Below, in pieces: positions 10,538 to 20,179 of a stretch of DNA of 64,000 nt. Where the stretch lies: assembly GCF_020523795.1 (NCBI RefSeq), contig NZ_JAJALI010000001.1, positions 186,001 to 250,000 on the forward strand. The letters run 5' to 3'. Origin of the DNA: Ancylobacter sp. Lp-2. GTDB taxonomy: Bacteria > Pseudomonadota > Alphaproteobacteria > Rhizobiales > Xanthobacteraceae. A model generated the notes under the pieces. That model was not told the origin of the DNA and made no database searches. It worked only from the letters and a program-made list of their open reading frames with translations. Within the stretch, counting starts at the first letter, position 1, and each line of letters opens with the position of its first letter. The position numbers and the translations under genes are program-made.

Positions 10538-11923
10538 TCAGCCCTTCGCCAGCAGCTTCAGCCAGCGCTTGGCCTGGGCGCGGACGTTCTTCGGCGCGGT
10601 GCCGCCATAGGAGACGCGGCTCGCCACCGACTTTGACACCGACAGGACACCGAACACTTCCTGAGCGATGCGCGGTTCGACCGACTGCATCTCCTCGAGG
10701 CTAAGCTTATGGAGCGGCACGCCTTTCCCGCTCGCCAGCGCGACGATGCGACCAGTGACGTGATGCGCCTCGCGGAATGGCAGGCCGAGCACCCGCACCA
10801 GCCAGTCGGCGAGATCGGTGGCGGTGGAATAGCCCGAACCGGCGGCGGACTTCATCTTCGCCTCGTCCGGCACCATGTCGCGCACCATGCCGGCGGTCGC
10901 AGCGACCATAAGCGACAGGGTGCCGAGCGCGTCGAAGGCGCCTTCCTTGTCTTCCTGCATGTCCTTGGCATAGGCGAGCGGCAGGCCCTTCATCACCATC
11001 AGCAGGCCCGAGAACGCCCCGGCGATGCGGCCGATCTTGGCGCGCACCAGCTCGGCGGCATCCGGGTTGCGCTTCTGCGGCATGATCGAGGAGCCGGTGG
11101 TGAAGCGGTCGGACAGCTTGAGCAGACCCACCAGCGGTGAGGTCCAGATGACGATTTCCTCAGCAAAACGAGTGAGATGCATGGCGCAGATCGATGCCGC
11201 CGCCAGCGTCTCCAGCACGAAGTCGCGGTCGGAGACCGAATCGAGCGAGTTGGCGGTCGGCCGGTCGAAGCCAAGACTCGTTGCGGTAGCGAAACGGTCG
11301 ATGGGGAACGAGGTGCCGGCCAGCGCGGCGGCGCCGAGCGGGCACTCGTTGAGGCGGGCGCGGGCATCCCTGAGCCGGCCCCGGTCGCGGCCGAGCATCT
11401 CGACATAGGCGAGCAGATGGTGGCCGAAAGTCACCGGCTGGGCGGTCTGCAAATGGGTGAAGCCGGGCATGACGGTGGCCGCATGCTCCAGCGCCTTCTC
11501 GCTAAGTGCCTGCTGCAGATCGGCAATCTGCGTATCCAGCGTGTCGATGGTGTCGCGGACATAGAGCCGGAAATCGGTCGCCACCTGGTCGTTGCGCGAG
11601 CGGGCGGTGTGCAGCCGGCCGGCGGGAGCCCCGAGCAGGGTCGCCAGCCGGGATTCCACATTCATATGAATGTCTTCCAGCGAACGCTGGAAAGTAAACT
11701 GCCCCGCCTCGATCTCTGACAGGATCGTGTCTAGACCCTCGCCGATCTTTTCGGCATCAGATGCCGTGATGATCCCCTGCGCGGCCAGCATGGCGGCATG
11801 CGCCTTGGAGCCGGCGATGTCCTGCGCGTATAGACGCTGGTCGAACCCGATGGAGGCGTTGATCTCCTCCATGATCGCGTCCGGTCCGGTCTCGAACCGG
11901 CCACCCCACATCTTGTTGCTCAT
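10538..11923 (-). CDS. argH: Argininosuccinate lyase
   Basis: 461-residue cytosolic enzyme for the last step of arginine synthesis, cleaving argininosuccinate to arginine and fumarate. It has the N-terminal NKMWGGRFE, the [17 protein letters not shown] block and the fumarase/aspartase signature [13 protein letters not shown] start it at the ATG at 11923, the family-typical [10 protein letters not shown]; the same frame runs open for over 500 further codons upstream, which is a high-GC artefact. It is divergent from the TlpA-like gene with only 27 bp between the start codons. Confidence 0.95.
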   Translation of the reverse strand: MSNKMWGGRFETGPDAIMEEINASIGFDQRLYAQDIAGSKAHAAMLAAQGIITASDAEKIGEGLDTILSEIEAGQFTFQRSLEDIHMNVESRLATLLGAPAGRLHTARSRNDQVATDFRLYVRDTIDTLDTQIADLQQALSEKALEHAATVMPGFTHLQTAQPVTFGHHLLAYVEMLGRDRGRLRDARARLNECPLGAAALAGTSFPIDRFATATSLGFDRPTANSLDSVSDRDFVLETLAAASICAMHLTRFAEEIVIWTSPLVGLLKLSDRFTTGSSIMPQKRNPDAAELVRAKIGRIAGAFSGLLMVMKGLPLAYAKDMQEDKEGAFDALGTLSLMVAATAGMVRDMVPDEAKMKSAAGSGYSTATDLADWLVRVLGLPFREAHHVTGRIVALASGKGVPLHKLSLEEMQSVEPRIAQEVFGVLSVSKSVASRVSYGGTAPKNVRAQAKRWLKLLAKG

Positions 11924-11950
11924 GCTGACTTTTTCTCCGCGAGGACGGCC

Positions 11951-12739
11951 ATGACCGAACGACCAGAGCCCATCGATCCGACCCCTCCGGGCAAAGGTCG
12001 CGGGCACGGCGGACGGCTTGCCCTGTATGCCGCGCTCGCCCTTGTCCTGGGCGGCGCCGCCGGGTTTGCTGGCGTATACGGGATCGGAGGGGGGCTGCGC
12101 AACGCCGACGCGCCGGTCGTCGCCACCGGGCCTGCCAATCCATCCGCCGGTGAGGCCAGTGAGGTGACCAGTCAGGCCAATTCGGCCTCGGTCGAGGCCG
12201 GTCAGTGCAGCAGGGCCGGCGACGCCGCGCGCAAGCTCGGCGACCTCGCCAAGGGGGAGCTCGCCGCCTTCGCCCCGACGCTGAAGCCGACCCGCATTCC
12301 CGACCTCGCGATCCTCGCTCCCGACGGGGCGTCGACCCGGCTCGCCGAGATCGGCGGCGACGGGCTGCGGCTGGTCAACATCTGGGCGACCTGGTGCGTG
12401 CCCTGCCGCACCGAGATGCCGGCGCTCGACAAGTTGCAGGCCGAGCGCGGCGGCAACGGCTTCGAGGTGGTCGCCATCAACATCGACACCCGCGACGGTG
12501 ACAAGCCGAAGCGCTTCTACCAGGAGACGGGGATCCGCAACCTCGCGCTCTATACCGACCCCAAGGCGAAGGCCTTCCAGGACCTGCGCGCCGTCGGGCG
12601 CGGCTTCGGCCTGCCGACCACCATGCTCATCGACGCCGAGGGCTGCGAGATCGGCCATATCGCCGGGCCGGCGGAATGGGCGAGCCCGGAGGCGCTGGCG
12701 CTGGTCGACGCCGCCCGGGCCGCCTACGCCAATCCCTGA
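11951..12739 (+). CDS. tlpA: TlpA-like membrane-anchored thiol:disulfide oxidoreductase
   Basis: 262-residue periplasmic thioredoxin-like protein anchored by one transmembrane segment (about 23-48). A Ser/Glu-rich linker leads to a redoxin domain with [17 protein letters not shown] (active site CVPC) and the cis-Pro region GLPTTMLID. TlpA-type proteins supply reductant for cytochrome maturation and copper-centre assembly of cytochrome oxidase. It is divergent from argH, a pairing common in Hyphomicrobiales. The esterase gene follows after 15 bp and may be co-transcribed. Confidence 0.85.
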   Translation: MTERPEPIDPTPPGKGRGHGGRLALYAALALVLGGAAGFAGVYGIGGGLRNADAPVVATGPANPSAGEASEVTSQANSASVEAGQCSRAGDAARKLGDLAKGELAAFAPTLKPTRIPDLAILAPDGASTRLAEIGGDGLRLVNIWATWCVPCRTEMPALDKLQAERGGNGFEVVAINIDTRDGDKPKRFYQETGIRNLALYTDPKAKAFQDLRAVGRGFGLPTTMLIDAEGCEIGHIAGPAEWASPEALALVDAARAAYANP

Positions 12740-12754
12740 CGGCAGGCCCCGGCG

Positions 12755-13669
12755 GTGAACCGGCGCGAGCTGCTCGCCTTGCTGACGCTGCTCGCCGGCG
12801 GCGGGGCTGCGGCGGCGGGGGAGCTTCCAGCGCCGCGCGTGCTGCCGCTCTGGCCGGAGGTGCCGCCCGGCGGCGGCGGACCACAGGGCACCACCGACAT
12901 CGACCGGCGTGGCGCGCTCAGCAACATCTCGCGACCGACCCTGACGCTGTTCCTGCCCGAGCGCCCCGCCGGGACCGTGGTGCTGGTCGCCTCCGGTGGC
13001 GGCTACCGGCGCATCGAGGACGGCAAGGAGGCGCTGCCGGCGGCGCGCTGGCTCGCCGCGCGCGGATTTGCGGCGGCGGTGCTCGACTATCGGCTGCCCG
13101 GCGAGGGCTGGGGCGCCGGGCCGGCGGCGCCGTTGCAGGATGCGCGGCGGGCGCTGCATCTGCTCGCCTCCGGCGTCGCGGGGCCGGGGATCCGCCGGGT
13201 CGGCGTGCTCGGCTTCTCCTCCGGGGCGCATCTGATGGCGCTCGCCGCCGGCGCGGCGCCAATGGGCGCCTATCCCGCCGTCGACGCCGCCGACACGGCC
13301 AGCGCGCGGGTGGATTTCGCGGCGCTGATCTATCCGGTGCTCACCCTTTCCGGGACGCTGCACCCGACCTCGGCGCAGCGCCAGCTGGTCGGCCGGCATC
13401 CCCTGCCGGACGACGCGGCGGCATGGTCGGCCGAAACCTATGTCGATGCCCGCTACCCGCCGACCTTCCTCGTACAGGCCGCCGACGACCCGGTGAGCGA
13501 CCCACGCCAGGCGCCGCTGATGGCGGAAGCCTGCCGGCGCGCCGGCGTACCGGTGGAGCTCGATATGCTGGCGAGCGGCGGCCATGGCTTCGGCCTCGGT
13601 CGGCCGGGCACCCCGAGCGCCCAATGGCCGGACCGCTTCGCCGCCTGGCTGGCAAGCCTTCCGCTCTGA
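12755..13669 (+). CDS. Exported alpha/beta hydrolase (BD-FAE/acetyl-esterase-like)
   Basis: 304-residue serine esterase with a GTG start and an N-terminal hydrophobic signal ([15 protein letters not shown]). The fold shows [15 protein letters not shown] (oxyanion hole), [12 protein letters not shown] (nucleophile Ser in GFSSG), an acid Asp in VQAADDPVS and the His in SGGHGFGLG. Similar proteins are annotated as xylan acetyl-esterases or feruloyl esterases, but the substrate cannot be read from the sequence. It follows the TlpA-like gene closely. Several bases differ in frame usage from nothing nearby; codon use looks native. Confidence 0.78.
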   Translation: MNRRELLALLTLLAGGGAAAAGELPAPRVLPLWPEVPPGGGGPQGTTDIDRRGALSNISRPTLTLFLPERPAGTVVLVASGGGYRRIEDGKEALPAARWLAARGFAAAVLDYRLPGEGWGAGPAAPLQDARRALHLLASGVAGPGIRRVGVLGFSSGAHLMALAAGAAPMGAYPAVDAADTASARVDFAALIYPVLTLSGTLHPTSAQRQLVGRHPLPDDAAAWSAETYVDARYPPTFLVQAADDPVSDPRQAPLMAEACRRAGVPVELDMLASGGHGFGLGRPGTPSAQWPDRFAAWLASLPL

Positions 13670-13882
13670 GGTTCTTCCGCTCTAAGACATCTCCCGCCCG
13701 GAGGCGCTTCCAGGCCCTACGAATCCCCCGGCTGGCAGCTCGGCCATGGCCGGCGTGACGATCGTCACCCGAAACGGGTGGCGCCGCCGGCGGCCGGCTG
13801 GTATCTCCCCACGACCGGCGTGGTTGCGATCGCCCGCCCCTGCACGTGACGACCGCGCCGCATCGCCTGCCCGGAGAGTTCC

Positions 13883-14833
13883 ATGCCCCGCCCGACCGTC
13901 CGCCCCGGCCCGTCCTCCTCCGGCGTCGTGCCGATGGGACCGGTGGACTGGGGGCTGCTGGTGCTGCTCTCGGTGATCTGGGGCGGCTCGTTCTTCTTCG
14001 GCAAGATTGCCATCGCCGAGATTCCGCCGCTGACCATGGTGCTCACCCGCGTCGCCATCGGCGCGGTGGTGGTGGCGCTGATCGCCCGGCTGAACGGCAT
14101 CCACCTGCCGCTCGACCGGCGGCTGCTCAGCCAGTTCGTCGTCATCGCCCTGTTGTCGACGGTGATCCCGTTCAGCCTGATCGCCTGGTCGCAGCAGCAT
14201 CTGCCGAGCGGGCTTTCCTCCATCCTCAACGCCGCGACGCCTTTGTTCACCGTGCTGGTGGCGCAGGTGTTCACCCGCGACGAGAAGCTGACCGCCGGCC
14301 GGCTGATCGGCGTGGCGGTCGGCTTTGCCGGCGTCGCGGTGATGATGGGGCCGGCGCTGCTCGGCCGGCTCGGCGGCCATGAGCTGCCGGCGCAGCTCGC
14401 CGCCATCGGCGCGACGGTGTCCTACGGCTTCGCCGCCGTCTATGGCCGGCGGTTTCGCGGCCTGCCGCCGCTCGGCGTCGCCATGATGCAGCTGATCTGC
14501 GCCACCGTGCTGCTGGTGCCGGTGGCGGCGCTGTTCGAGCAGCCCTGGCGCCTGCCGGTGCCCTCGCCGCATGTCATCGGCGCGCTGATCGGCCTCGGCG
14601 CGCTGTCGACCGGCATCGCCTTCGTCATCTATTTCCGCATCCTCGGCCGCAACGGCGCCACCAACATCTCGCTGGTGACCTTTCTGGTGCCGGTGAGCGC
14701 CATCCTGCTCGGGGCGCTGGTGCTGGGCGAGGCGCTGGAGGCGCGCGAGATCGCCGGCTTCGCGCTGATCGCGCTCGGGCTGGCGGCGATCGACGGCCGG
14801 CCGGCGAAGATGCTGTTCGGACGGCGGGCGTAG
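13883..14833 (+). CDS. DMT superfamily (EamA) transporter
   Basis: 316-residue inner-membrane protein with about ten transmembrane helices forming two EamA repeats. Each contains the family pattern around a mid-repeat proline; examples are LLSVIWGGSFFFGKIAI in the first repeat and GIAFVIYFRILGRNG in the second. Members export amino acids, purines or other metabolites in antiport with protons. The ATG follows GGAGAG. It stands alone with 213 bp upstream, where I see no gene. Substrate unknown. Confidence 0.85.
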   Translation: MPRPTVRPGPSSSGVVPMGPVDWGLLVLLSVIWGGSFFFGKIAIAEIPPLTMVLTRVAIGAVVVALIARLNGIHLPLDRRLLSQFVVIALLSTVIPFSLIAWSQQHLPSGLSSILNAATPLFTVLVAQVFTRDEKLTAGRLIGVAVGFAGVAVMMGPALLGRLGGHELPAQLAAIGATVSYGFAAVYGRRFRGLPPLGVAMMQLICATVLLVPVAALFEQPWRLPVPSPHVIGALIGLGALSTGIAFVIYFRILGRNGATNISLVTFLVPVSAILLGALVLGEALEAREIAGFALIALGLAAIDGRPAKMLFGRRA

Positions 14834-15001
14834 CGACGCGAGCGGGGCGGAACAGGGCGGCGGGAAAGAGCTTGCCTTCCGGCCGGCGAGGGATCGGCGC
14901 TATGCAGGAGGCGGCCGATTCGGCCCAATGCCGCACGCCAGCTCCCCAAGCTCGGGCACCGGACCCGGGCCGGAGGCCTGTGCCCGAAGGAGGATCCCGC
15001 C

Positions 15002-15928
15002 TTGACCCATCCAGCGCCCAATCCGCCCGCAACTCTGCCATCCCGCAACCTGCTCGGTGTCCACGCCCTCGTCTGGGTCGGCGACACCTCGCGCGAAGGC
15101 ATCGAATTCGCCGTGAAACGCACGGCCGAGACCGGCTACGACCTGCTCGAACTCTCGCTGCACGGGCTCGACGGGCTCGACACCGCTCATGCCCGCGCGA
15201 CCATCGCGGCGGCCGGGCTGAAAGTCTCCTGCTCGCGCGGCCTCTCCATCGATGCCGACGTATCGCACGAGGACCCCGCCGTGGTGGAGCGCGGTGCGAA
15301 GCTGCTCAAATCCTCCATCGAGAAGACCGCCGCCCTCGGCGGCACGGTGCTGACCGGCGGGCTGTTCTCGGCCTTCTGCAAATATGCCCGGCCGGTGAGC
15401 CCGCGCGGGCGCGCCAATGCGGTGGCGGTGCTGAAGGACCTGTCCAAGGACGCGGCGGCGCTCGGCGTCACCCTCGGGCTCGAAGTGGTGAACCGCTACG
15501 AGACCCACGTGATCAACACCGCCGCGCAGGCGCTGGTGCTCGCCGACGAAATCGGCGCCGACAATGTCATGATCCATCTCGACACCTACCACATGAACAT
15601 CGAGGAGGACGATTTCGTCCGCCCGCTGCATCTGGTCGGCGACCGGCTCGGCTATGTGCATATCGGCGAGAACCATCGCGGGCCGCTCGGCTCCGGCCAC
15701 ATCGACTTCACCGGCTTCTTCCACGCGCTCGACGACATCTCCTATGCCGGGCCGATCACCTTCGAGAGCTTCTCCTCCACCGTGGTGGCCGAGCAGCTCT
15801 CCGGCGACCTCGCCATCTGGCGCAATCTCTGGGCCGATGGCGAGGCGCTGGCCCGGCAGGCGCTCGCCTTCACCCGCGCGCAGATCGAGGCCGCGCAGGC
15901 CCGGCCGAGTTCGCCGCGCCGGGGCTGA
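15002..15928 (+). CDS. Sugar epimerase, D-tagatose 3-epimerase/allulose epimerase-like
   Basis: 308-residue TIM-barrel protein of the xylose-isomerase-like superfamily. The four metal ligands of ketose 3-epimerases are recognisable in order: Glu in GLEVVNRYE, Asp in HLDTYHMN, His in YVHIGENHRG and Glu in TFESFSS. It probably interconverts ketohexoses or related ketoses at C3 in the cytosol. I accept the TTG start at 15002 because a perfect AAGGAGG (14986-14992) precedes it by 9 nt. It is monocistronic and is convergent with aceA. Confidence 0.85.
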   Translation: MTHPAPNPPATLPSRNLLGVHALVWVGDTSREGIEFAVKRTAETGYDLLELSLHGLDGLDTAHARATIAAAGLKVSCSRGLSIDADVSHEDPAVVERGAKLLKSSIEKTAALGGTVLTGGLFSAFCKYARPVSPRGRANAVAVLKDLSKDAAALGVTLGLEVVNRYETHVINTAAQALVLADEIGADNVMIHLDTYHMNIEEDDFVRPLHLVGDRLGYVHIGENHRGPLGSGHIDFTGFFHALDDISYAGPITFESFSSTVVAEQLSGDLAIWRNLWADGEALARQALAFTRAQIEAAQARPSSPRRG

Positions 15929-15951
15929 GGCGCCGTCGCGCACATGAAAAA

Positions 15952-15979
15952 CCCTCTCCGGCGGGGCCGCCGGAGAGGG
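15952..15979. terminator. Intrinsic terminator, mainly for aceA
   Basis: A perfect 13-bp stem (CCCTCTCCGGCGG with CCGCCGGAGAGGG) lies between the epimerase and aceA stops. A five-A run at 15947-15951 becomes a U-run on the minus-strand transcript, so it best terminates aceA, possibly both genes. Confidence 0.75.
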
Positions 15980-16029
15980 CAAGTGAGACGGTCGTCTCGG
16001 AAGCCGGCCGCCTCCCCAAAGGGATCGCC

Positions 16030-17328
16030 TCAGAACTGCGCGGTCTCGGTCGAGTCCTGCATCGCCGTGGTGGCGCTCATGCCGTTGGTGAGCGCGGTGG
16101 CGATGGCGTCGAAATAGGAGGTACCGACCTCGCGCTGGTGGCGGATGGCGGTGAAGCCCTCGGCCTCGGCAGCGAACTCCGCCTGCTGCAGCTCGGAATA
16201 GGCGGCCATGCCGTCCTGCTTGTAGCGACGGGCGAGGTCGAAGGTGGTGAAGCTCACCGAGTGATAGCCGGCCAGCGTGATGAACTGGTACTTGTAGCCC
16301 ATCGCGCCCAGTTCGGCCTGGAACCGCTTCATCGCCGCGCGGTCCATGTGCTTCGCCCAGTTGAACGAGGGCGAGCAATTATAGGCCAGCATCTTGCCGG
16401 GATGGACCTTGTGCACCCCCTCGGCGAAGCGGCGGGCATCGTCGAGGCTCGGCGTCGAGGTCTCGCACCACAACAGGTCGGCATAGGGGGCGTAGGCCAC
16501 CGCGCGGGCGATGCCGGCCTCGAAGCCGCCCTTCAGCCGGTAGAAGCCTTCCGCCGTGCGCTCGCCGGTGATGAAGGGCGCGTCGGTCTCGTCGATGTCC
16601 GAGGTGATGAGCCGCGCGGCCTCGGCGTCGGTGCGCGCCATGATCACCGTGGGCACGCCGAGCACGTCGGCGGCGAGGCGGGCGGCGTTCAGCGTGCGGA
16701 TGAAGGTGCGGGTGGGGACGAGCACCTTGCCGCCGAGATGGCCGCACTTCTTCTCCGACGCCAGCTGGTCCTCGAAGTGGACCGCCGCCGCGCCGGCCTC
16801 GATCAGCGCCTTGGTCAGCTCATAGGCGTTGAGCTGGCCGCCGAAGCCGGCCTCGGCATCGGCAATGATCGGCACGACATAGTCGGTCTTGCCGTCGGCC
16901 TTGCCCTCGTGGCGCTCCAGCGTCTGGATCTGGTCGGCGCGCAGCAGCGCCTTGTTGATGCGGCGGACCACCGCCGGGACGCTGTCGACCGGGTAGAGGC
17001 TCTGGTCCGGGTACATGTCGCCGGACGAATTGCCGTCGGCGGCGACCTGCCAGCCGGAGAGGTAGATCGCCTCCAGCCCGCCCTTCACCTGCTGCACCGC
17101 CTGGTTGCCGGTATAGGCGCCGAAGGTGGGCAGGAAGTCGCGGTCGTGCAGCAGCTCCCACAGCTTGCGGGCGCCGTGCTGGGCAAGGGTGTGCTCGATG
17201 CGGAGCGAGCCCGCGAGCTTGGCCACGTCGGCGGGGGTGAAGGTGCGGGAGATGCCGTTCCAGCGGTCGGGCGCCCAGTGCGGCGCGGGGAAGGGCTGGT
17301 TGGGATCGGGGCGGGCGGTGTCGAGCAT
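16030..17328 (-). CDS. aceA: Isocitrate lyase
   Basis: 432-residue cytosolic enzyme that splits isocitrate into glyoxylate and succinate, first step of the glyoxylate shunt for growth on C2 compounds and fatty acids. The catalytic signature KKCGHLGGK is present, along with the substrate and Mg regions ADAEAGFGG and YNCSPSFNW. The start ATG has GAGGA just upstream, and length is normal. An inverted repeat GTAAAG-C-CTTTAC lies 11-23 nt upstream of the start, a likely operator shared with the regulator gene at 17900. No malate synthase gene is in the window. Confidence 0.96.
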   Translation of the reverse strand: MLDTARPDPNQPFPAPHWAPDRWNGISRTFTPADVAKLAGSLRIEHTLAQHGARKLWELLHDRDFLPTFGAYTGNQAVQQVKGGLEAIYLSGWQVAADGNSSGDMYPDQSLYPVDSVPAVVRRINKALLRADQIQTLERHEGKADGKTDYVVPIIADAEAGFGGQLNAYELTKALIEAGAAAVHFEDQLASEKKCGHLGGKVLVPTRTFIRTLNAARLAADVLGVPTVIMARTDAEAARLITSDIDETDAPFITGERTAEGFYRLKGGFEAGIARAVAYAPYADLLWCETSTPSLDDARRFAEGVHKVHPGKMLAYNCSPSFNWAKHMDRAAMKRFQAELGAMGYKYQFITLAGYHSVSFTTFDLARRYKQDGMAAYSELQQAEFAAEAEGFTAIRHQREVGTSYFDAIATALTNGMSATTAMQDSTETAQF

Positions 17329-17338
17329 GATATCCTCG

Positions 17339-17351
17339 GTAAAGCCTTTAC
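17339..17351 (-). promoter_or_regulatory. Candidate operator upstream of aceA
   Basis: A perfect inverted repeat GTAAAG-C-CTTTAC sits immediately 5' of the aceA ribosome binding site. The half-site TGTAAAG recurs three times in front of the divergent regulator gene at 17900, so it may be that regulator's binding site. The functional link is inference. Confidence 0.5.
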
Positions 17352-17515
17352 AGATGCAATGGCGGAGCGGGGCTTGCGGAGCGGTCGGGCCGGGAAGGCG
17401 GAAGGCGCGGATCGGCCGGGCGGCGCGGCGGCACGGACATCGGCCGTACCGCTGGCGTTTAGGGGCGCCGTTTAAGCGGGCCGCCCGGGATTTCGCGCTC
17501 TGCCGCGCCGGTGCC

Positions 17516-17764
17516 TCAGCTGCCGGCCCGGCGCATATAGGTGGCGGCCACCATCGGTTCGGGACCGAGATGCGCGGCGAGCGGCGAGCCTTCCGGCAGG
17601 CGGAAGCTGTGGCGGCCCATGCGGTGCAGGATCGAGAAGCCCTTCGCCGCCAGGCCGTCCTTGGCGTAGACGCGGCTCACCTCCTCGGCATTCTGACCGA
17701 TGATGGTGATGAACTCGTCGCTCTCGGTGCGGTGGCTGCGGGTGCGGTGAGTGTGGGTCGACAT
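17516..17764 (-). CDS. Small conserved-type protein between aceA and its regulator, function unknown
   Basis: 82 residues, soluble, with a His/Arg/Thr-rich start ([12 protein letters not shown]) and a basic, mixed remainder ([31 protein letters not shown]). It has no membrane segment, Cys or motif that I can name. I support it as a gene because it has coherent codon usage, sits in the regulated gap between aceA and the regulator, and starts downstream of a TGTAAAG element. A longer in-frame extension upstream (to 18613) overlaps the regulator gene and is spurious. It may be co-regulated with aceA. I do not recognise a function. Confidence 0.6.
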   Translation of the reverse strand: MSTHTHRTRSHRTESDEFITIIGQNAEEVSRVYAKDGLAAKGFSILHRMGRHSFRLPEGSPLAAHLGPEPMVAATYMRRAGS

Positions 17765-17787
17765 GGTCGCGCTCCGTGTTTGGCTGA

Positions 17788-17794
17788 TGTAAAG
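17788..17794 (+). promoter_or_regulatory. TGTAAAG element upstream of the small gene
   Basis: A TGTAAAG heptamer lies 24 nt upstream of the small gene's start, inside the 135-bp divergent promoter region. It matches the half-sites at 17339-17351 and 17859-17888. Role inferred from repetition alone. Confidence 0.4.
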
Positions 17795-17858
17795 ATTTGA
17801 CCACACGGCGCCGCAAAGCAATATATATAAGAAAATCATGGTGTTAAGCTGAAAAGCG

Positions 17859-17888
17859 TTGTAAAGTTCTTCAACGCGGATTGTAAAG
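17859..17888 (+). promoter_or_regulatory. Two TTGTAAAG direct repeats in front of the regulator gene
   Basis: TTGTAAAG occurs at 17859-17866 and at 17881-17888, exactly 22 bp apart (about two helical turns). The second ends 11 bp before the regulator's ATG, placed for autoregulation. The flanking sequence is AT-rich (17820-17850) and probably holds the promoter. Confidence 0.5.
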
Positions 17889-17899
17889 CGAGCAAAGCG

Positions 17900-19339
17900 A
17901 TGGCGACGGACGATCCCCAGGTCGGCGGGCGCATCCAGCGGCTGAGGCGCCAGCGCGGCGTCTCGCAGGCGGAGCTGGCGAGCGCGCTCGCCATTTCGGC
18001 GAGCTATCTCAACCTGATCGAGCACAATCGCCGGCGCATCACCGTGCCGCTGCTCTTGAAGCTCGCCGGCTTCTTCGGCATCGAGCCGGGCGAACTCGTC
18101 GAGAATGATGAGACCCGGCTGATCGGCGATTTGATGGAGCTGTTCGGCGACGAGGTGTTCGCCGATTCCAGCCTGACCAACCAGGATGTGCGCGACCTCG
18201 CCAATTCCAACCCGGCGATCGGCCGGGCGGTGGTGCGGCTCTACGACCAGTATCGCGCACTGCGCGGCGCGCGGGCCGGCGGCGCGGGAGCGGCCGAGCC
18301 AGGCGTACCGGCGGCCGGCGGCCAGATGACCGGCGGGCATCCGGCCACCGACGCGGTCTCCGACTTCATCCAGGCCAACGCCAACCACTTCCCGACGCTG
18401 GAGACGGCGGCCGAGCGGGTGCGCGCCGATGTCGACGCCGAGCCGGATTCGCTCGACTACGGGCTGCGCAACTACCTGTTCAACGTGTTCGGGCTGAACT
18501 GGCGCACCGCCAACCTGCCGGCCGGCATCGCCCGGCGCTACGACCCGGAGCGGCGCGAGGTGCTGACCGCCGAGGTGCTGGAGCCGGCCTCCGCCGCCTT
18601 CGCGGTGGCGCACCAGATCGGCCTGTTCGCCGCCGGGGCGGAGATCGACGCGCTAATCGAGGACAGCGACCTGCCGGCCGACGCGCCGGTGGTGGCGCGC
18701 AACGCACTGGCTTCTTATTTTGCCGGCGCACTAATCATGCCCTACGAGCCGTTTCTCAAGGCCTGCCGCGAGACCCGCTACGACATAGAGCGCATCCAGC
18801 GGCGGTTTCGCGTCAGCTTCGAGCAGGTGTGCCAGCGCATGACGACGCTGCAGCGTCCGGGCCAGATGGGCGTGCCGCTGCACCTGATCCGTACCGATAT
18901 AGCCGGCAACATATCCAAGCGCTTCTCGCTCTCCGGCATCCGCATCTCCCGCCATTCCGGCGCCTGCCCGCGCTGGAACGTCTATTCCGCCTTCCTGCAT
19001 CCCGAGCGGATCAACGTGCAGATCAGCCAGATGCCGGAGGGCCAGCGCTATTTCTGCATCGCCCGCTCCTATGCCCGCGGCGGGCACGGCTACCAGGCGC
19101 CGCGCCGGCACCTGTCCATCGGCCTCGGCTGCCACATCGCCCATGCCGGCAGCCTGGTCTATGCCGATGGCATCGACCTCGCCGACCCCAGCCAGACCGT
19201 GCCGATCGGCGTCGGCTGCCGCATCTGCCCGCGCCTCGACTGCGAGCAGCGCGCCCACCCGCCGGCCGACCACCACTTCACCCTGAACGAGCGCGACCGG
19301 GCGGAGAGCTTCTATGCCCCCGGCCGCTGGGGCAATTGA
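17900..19339 (+). CDS. XRE/ScfR (RamB-like) transcriptional regulator
   Basis: 479-residue regulator. An N-terminal HTH (about 8-65: IQRLRRQRGVSQAELASAL, SASYLNLIEHNRR) is followed by a long IrrE-like middle region and a DUF2083-type C-terminus with GVGCRICPRLDCEQR (CxxC...C) before HPPADHHF. This is the short-chain-fatty-acyl-responsive family to which RamB belongs; members control acetate and glyoxylate genes. Position divergent from aceA and repeated TGTAAAG sites in both promoters support that role here. Length is normal. The effector, perhaps an acyl-CoA, is inferred from the family. Confidence 0.85.
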   Translation: MATDDPQVGGRIQRLRRQRGVSQAELASALAISASYLNLIEHNRRRITVPLLLKLAGFFGIEPGELVENDETRLIGDLMELFGDEVFADSSLTNQDVRDLANSNPAIGRAVVRLYDQYRALRGARAGGAGAAEPGVPAAGGQMTGGHPATDAVSDFIQANANHFPTLETAAERVRADVDAEPDSLDYGLRNYLFNVFGLNWRTANLPAGIARRYDPERREVLTAEVLEPASAAFAVAHQIGLFAAGAEIDALIEDSDLPADAPVVARNALASYFAGALIMPYEPFLKACRETRYDIERIQRRFRVSFEQVCQRMTTLQRPGQMGVPLHLIRTDIAGNISKRFSLSGIRISRHSGACPRWNVYSAFLHPERINVQISQMPEGQRYFCIARSYARGGHGYQAPRRHLSIGLGCHIAHAGSLVYADGIDLADPSQTVPIGVGCRICPRLDCEQRAHPPADHHFTLNERDRAESFYAPGRWGN

Positions 19340-19468
19340 GGCCGCCGGCTACCGTGCCAGCGGTGCTCCGGGAGGGACTTGCGGGATCGACCGGAGCGGA
19401 GGAGCATGGCGGGCCTTTCGCTGGCCGGTGAATACCGGCAGCCGGAGGGTATGAACCGGGAGGCCACC

Positions 19469-19876
19469 ATGGCGACGACGCATGTCGAGCTAAGGAGCAT
19501 GCCGGGCACCCAGGCCGCGACCGGATGGGTCGGCGGTCATACGGTGACGGTAGACCGGGCGGAGGGGGTAGCCGGAGGTGCGGGCCTCGGCTTCAACGGC
19601 AATCAGCTGCTGGCGCTCGCCATCGGCGGCTGTTTCTGCAACGACCTTCACCTCACGGCCCACGCGATGGGGGTGATCCTCACCGAGGTGTCGGTGAGCG
19701 TGGAGGTGGACTTCGACGGCGAGCCACCCATGGCGACCGGCGCCCGTCTCACCGCCCAGGTGAGCGCGCTGCCGCGCGACGTGAACGATCAGGAACTGAT
19801 CACCAAGGCCTTCACGACCTCGGCGGTGGGCAACTCGCTCCGCCGCGGCGTGCATCTGGAGCTGGCCGCCGCCTGA
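19469..19876 (+). CDS. OsmC family protein
   Basis: 135-residue soluble OsmC/Ohr-superfamily protein; members reduce organic hydroperoxides with a Cys pair. Visible are GLGFNGNQLLALAIGG, a CxC in GGCFCNDLHLTAHAMG at the first-cysteine helix, and VSVEVDFDGEP. A clear distant second catalytic Cys is absent, so peroxidase activity is doubtful. I chose the ATG at 19469, which has GGGAGG 6 nt upstream; an in-frame ATG at 19451 has poor spacing. A frameshifted paralogue follows at 20180. Confidence 0.8.
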   Translation: MATTHVELRSMPGTQAATGWVGGHTVTVDRAEGVAGGAGLGFNGNQLLALAIGGCFCNDLHLTAHAMGVILTEVSVSVEVDFDGEPPMATGARLTAQVSALPRDVNDQELITKAFTTSAVGNSLRRGVHLELAAA

Positions 19877-20179
19877 CGGCGGACCGGCATCTGCCTTTGC
19901 GCCTTCCGACCGGCGGGACCGGCCGGGAGGCGGAGGCGGGCCGGAACGTGTCCGGCCCCGGCCCCGTCGCTGCAACCGTGGGACACGCGGGGCCATGGAG
20001 AAGATGCCGGGCGCCGGGCGCGACAAGACGCGCCCCGGCGCCCGATGACGCCTCTCCCCATCATCGCGATATCCACCTGAGCGTCGAAGCCGTGTGACCG
20101 CTTGCGCCTGAAGGCGGAGCCGGCACGCCGAACGGACACTCAGGAGACTGGAGCGGGAGGGCGGGCCGACATGGAGGCG
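19877..20179. other. Intergenic, no gene recognised
   Basis: 303 bp between the OsmC gene and its decayed copy. No reading frame with plausible protein content, RNA gene or clear terminator was seen. Short GC-rich inverted repeats such as GGCCGGGA/CCGGCCC occur and are unremarkable at this base composition. Confidence 0.5.

Noticed and set aside
11924-13624. 567-codon in-frame extension upstream of argH
   Set aside because: It runs antisense through the TlpA and esterase genes; argH homologues start at [10 protein letters not shown].
17765-18613. Upstream extension of the 82-residue protein
   Set aside because: It is antisense to the regulator gene and crosses an AT-rich promoter; the extension has no protein-like features.
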